Assembly (NCBI GenBank): GCA_964595485.1
Contig: CAZQQN010000011.1
Coordinates: forward strand, 13,631 to 77,630
From: CAZQQN01 sp964595485
GTDB lineage: Bacteria > Bacteroidota > Bacteroidia > CAILMK01 > CAYYUA01
DNA: 64,000 bases
Reading direction: 5' to 3'
Of this stretch, positions 62,404-64,000 are shown piece after piece. The notes beneath the pieces were generated by a model that was not told the DNA's origin, did not search any database, and saw nothing but the letters and a program-made list of their open reading frames with translations. The position numbers were made by a program, and so were the translations under genes. Within the stretch, counting starts at the first letter, position 1. Each line of letters begins with the position of its first letter.

Positions 62404-63663
62404 ATGACTCGAGGCCTCTTATTACTTACCCTGTTAATGCTATCAGGCACAGCCTTTGGTCAGACAGATACCGGTAACTTAGACGTGTATTTGCAAAAGG
62501 CCATTGATGACCTGCCGGAAAGGGGTGGAAAAGATTTTCAAAAACCTGCTAACCAGCAACTGCAACAATGGGAAAGGGCAGTGGAACTGGTGCTATCAGG
62601 CAAGATCGCTAAAGCCAGAAAAACGGCGGATTCGTTTGATTACAACCTTATTCGGTTTACGGATACGACCCTCGCTAAGGATAAGCCATTTTTACTGCTG
62701 AAAGCCAGGAAACCAGTCCAAAATCACTGGGGAATATATGTTTTCAACCCTGATCCCTGTCGCGACCAATTGGTTATCCAATGCCCTCATCCGAAATATG
62801 ATCTCAATACCGGGGATCAAGGGGTTTATTGTTTCAAGCGGCTTTCAGCCAATGCCCTGTTTTTAAGTGGGACACATCGTTGCAATCAAAATGATACTTC
62901 CGCTTGCTCTGGTAAAACCAGTGTTTGCAACGGAAGCAATGCACCTTACCCCACCTCTGACATGGCGCACAACGCCCGTACACCTTTTCAACGTGCCACT
63001 GCCGTCATCAATGACAAGACCTTTGAATCGGTCTTTTTGCAATTCCATGGTTTTGGCCAAGATCCCGGTGACCCATTCCTGATAATGAGTAATGGTACCA
63101 GGCAGAAACCGGCCAATGATTACCTGGTCCAAATTCAAACGGAACTGAAACAAATTGATACTGCTTTAACCTATAAAATAGCCCATCAAGATACGTCCTG
63201 GAATCGCCTCATTGGTTTCACAAATGTACAGGGAAGGCTTATCAATGGTAGCAATGAACCATGTAGCCAAGGAGCGGTTTCCGGTAATGGCCGCTTCCTT
63301 CACCTTGAGCAGGAAAAATCCCGTTTAAGGGAGGATTCTGCCAAGTGGTACAAGATTTATCAAGCGTTGGCTAATGTTTTTACCTGTAGCAAACCAAGCA
63401 CTATTCAAGAACCCCGTCATGAAGATTCTTCAATAAAAGTTTTTCCTAATCCGACTAATGGTGAAATTCATTTGAGTACCAAGCAGGTTGAGGTTCTCAA
63501 GCTTTTCGATAAAAACGGGCAATTGGTCAAAAAGTTAAGTGGTAATCTTAAGGAAAAACCGATGCTCAATCTTCATCATTTACCTCCGGGCATTTACTTT
63601 TTACAGATTGAGCTAAGAGACTCCCTGGTAACCAAGAAGGTGGTAAAACTTGATAAGCAATGA
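62404..63663 (+). CDS. T9SS-exported protein of unknown function, possible zinc-dependent hydrolase
   Basis: This 419-residue protein has a signal peptide (MTRGLLLLTLLMLSGTAFG) and a C-terminal T9SS type A sorting domain (SSIKVFPNPTNGEIHLSTKQ ... LPPGIYFLQIE). The middle 300 residues carry conserved-looking His/Asp/Cys stretches: VIQCPHPKYDLNTGDQGVYC, SGTHRCNQND, SDMAHNARTPF, FLQFHGFG and RFLHLEQEKSRLREDSAKW. Their spacing recalls the metallo-amidohydrolases of the N-formylglutamate amidohydrolase/poly-gamma-glutamate hydrolase type, but I cannot confirm this. A surface or extracellular location is well supported; the activity is inference. Confidence 0.8.
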   Translation: MTRGLLLLTLLMLSGTAFGQTDTGNLDVYLQKAIDDLPERGGKDFQKPANQQLQQWERAVELVLSGKIAKARKTADSFDYNLIRFTDTTLAKDKPFLLLKARKPVQNHWGIYVFNPDPCRDQLVIQCPHPKYDLNTGDQGVYCFKRLSANALFLSGTHRCNQNDTSACSGKTSVCNGSNAPYPTSDMAHNARTPFQRATAVINDKTFESVFLQFHGFGQDPGDPFLIMSNGTRQKPANDYLVQIQTELKQIDTALTYKIAHQDTSWNRLIGFTNVQGRLINGSNEPCSQGAVSGNGRFLHLEQEKSRLREDSAKWYKIYQALANVFTCSKPSTIQEPRHEDSSIKVFPNPTNGEIHLSTKQVEVLKLFDKNGQLVKKLSGNLKEKPMLNLHHLPPGIYFLQIELRDSLVTKKVVKLDKQ

Positions 63664-63743
63664 ATTTAAAAACGAAGGTAAGGTTTTGGGGGATATGTTT
63701 ATTTTTTAGCCCTTATCTATTGGATTCCCATCTAAAAAAATGA

Positions 63744-64000
63744 TTACTCCCGCTTCCAATCCTCAATTAAATCCATACCCGGTGTGTAAGGCGTTTCTTC
63801 CTGTTTAAGCTTGTCCTGCAAGGCATCTACTTGCTGCTTGGCTGCTTTGAGGTGTTCCCGGGCTTCTTCAAAGCCTTTGCCGGCATCCTGGTAAAGGTTC
63901 CGGTTGGTGGCCGTAGGGGCTGAGCGGGAGCGCCACAGGCTCCAGATGATCATGCCGACCCTTTTGGATATGCTGTTCCGTGTGGGAAATTGCCTTTTGG
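63744..64000 (-). CDS. C-terminal end of a probable VPS10/BNR-repeat (glycosyl hydrolase-like) protein
   Basis: The gene enters from the right edge; the frame is open to the end, so the ATG at 63953 is internal. The visible 85 residues include SLWRSRSAPTATNRNLYQDA, a helical segment (FEEAREHLKAAKQQVDALQD) and YTPGMDLIEDW near the stop. This resembles the C-terminal helix and PYTPGR motif of Bacteroidota sortilin/VPS10-domain proteins annotated as glycosyl hydrolases. Only the tail is seen, so the assignment is tentative. Its base composition is more G+C-rich than its neighbour. Confidence 0.5.
   Translation of the reverse strand, partial: KRQFPTRNSISKRVGMIIWSLWRSRSAPTATNRNLYQDAGKGFEEAREHLKAAKQQVDALQDKLKQEETPYTPGMDLIEDWKRE

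Noticed and set aside
1..64000. CRISPR arrays, integrases, transposases or phage genes
   Set aside because: None was seen on reading both strands. The only element-like sequence is the inverted repeat near 18.8-19.0 kb.

Overview
The window is a 64 kb piece of a chromosome from a member of the Bacteroidota, most likely in or near the Cytophagales. Base composition is mostly around 40% G+C. Four exported proteins carry, or appear to carry, C-terminal type A sorting domains of the type IX secretion system (T9SS). The primary sigma factor is the short 288-residue type without region 1.1. Several genes are preceded by the Bacteroidota promoter (TTTG or TTG, 19-21 bases, TAnnTTTG). DnaG lacks the usual zinc ligands, as I recall for this phylum. 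No rRNA, tRNA, CRISPR array, prophage or intact insertion sequence was seen.

Layout. 1-5.2 kb: the end of a 2-oxoacid:ferredoxin oxidoreductase beta subunit, a T9SS cargo protein, dnaG and rpoD. 5.7-14.7 kb: pheS, a 3-hydroxyacyl-CoA dehydrogenase, an FMN glutamate-synthase-like protein, cystathionine beta-synthase, a BtuF-like binding protein, glutamate dehydrogenase and hflX. 14.9-24.7 kb: rsgA, a TPR hybrid histidine kinase, a decayed gene with an inverted repeat, a G+C-rich ileS, a DksA-like regulator, lspA and a T9SS-type protein. 24.9-33 kb: a TonB-dependent receptor, a DUF547 lipoprotein, a small EGF-like lipoprotein, parC and tsaD. 33.2-46.1 kb: tamB, rnr, a YkgJ-type protein, an alpha/beta hydrolase, a sodium symporter, a T9SS protein with a CX4CH motif and an S9 peptidase. 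46.4-60.2 kb: an MMPL/RND transporter divergent from a carotenoid island. 60.2-64 kb: a small unknown protein, a tiny ORF coupled to an AI-2E family transporter, a T9SS-exported putative hydrolase, and the end of a probable VPS10/BNR-type protein.

The most coherent system is the carotenoid island at 48.8-60.2 kb. One unit (crtD, acyltransferase, glycosyltransferase, cruF) modifies the acyclic end of the carotenoid. A second unit (ECF sigma factor, crtI, crtB, an unknown membrane-anchored protein, a CrtYcd-type lycopene cyclase, ispH, crtW) makes the backbone, closes one ring and adds a 4-keto group. Between them lies a CarH-like MerR regulator with the residues expected for adenosylcobalamin binding, so light control is plausible. 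The gene set predicts a monocyclic 4-keto, 1'-hydroxy, 3',4'-didehydro carotenoid (deoxyflexixanthin type) that is then glucosylated and acylated, resembling salinixanthin. The flanking non-coding regions hold a perfect 14-bp palindrome and a cluster of GTTTAAA/TTTAAAC heptamers that could be operators.
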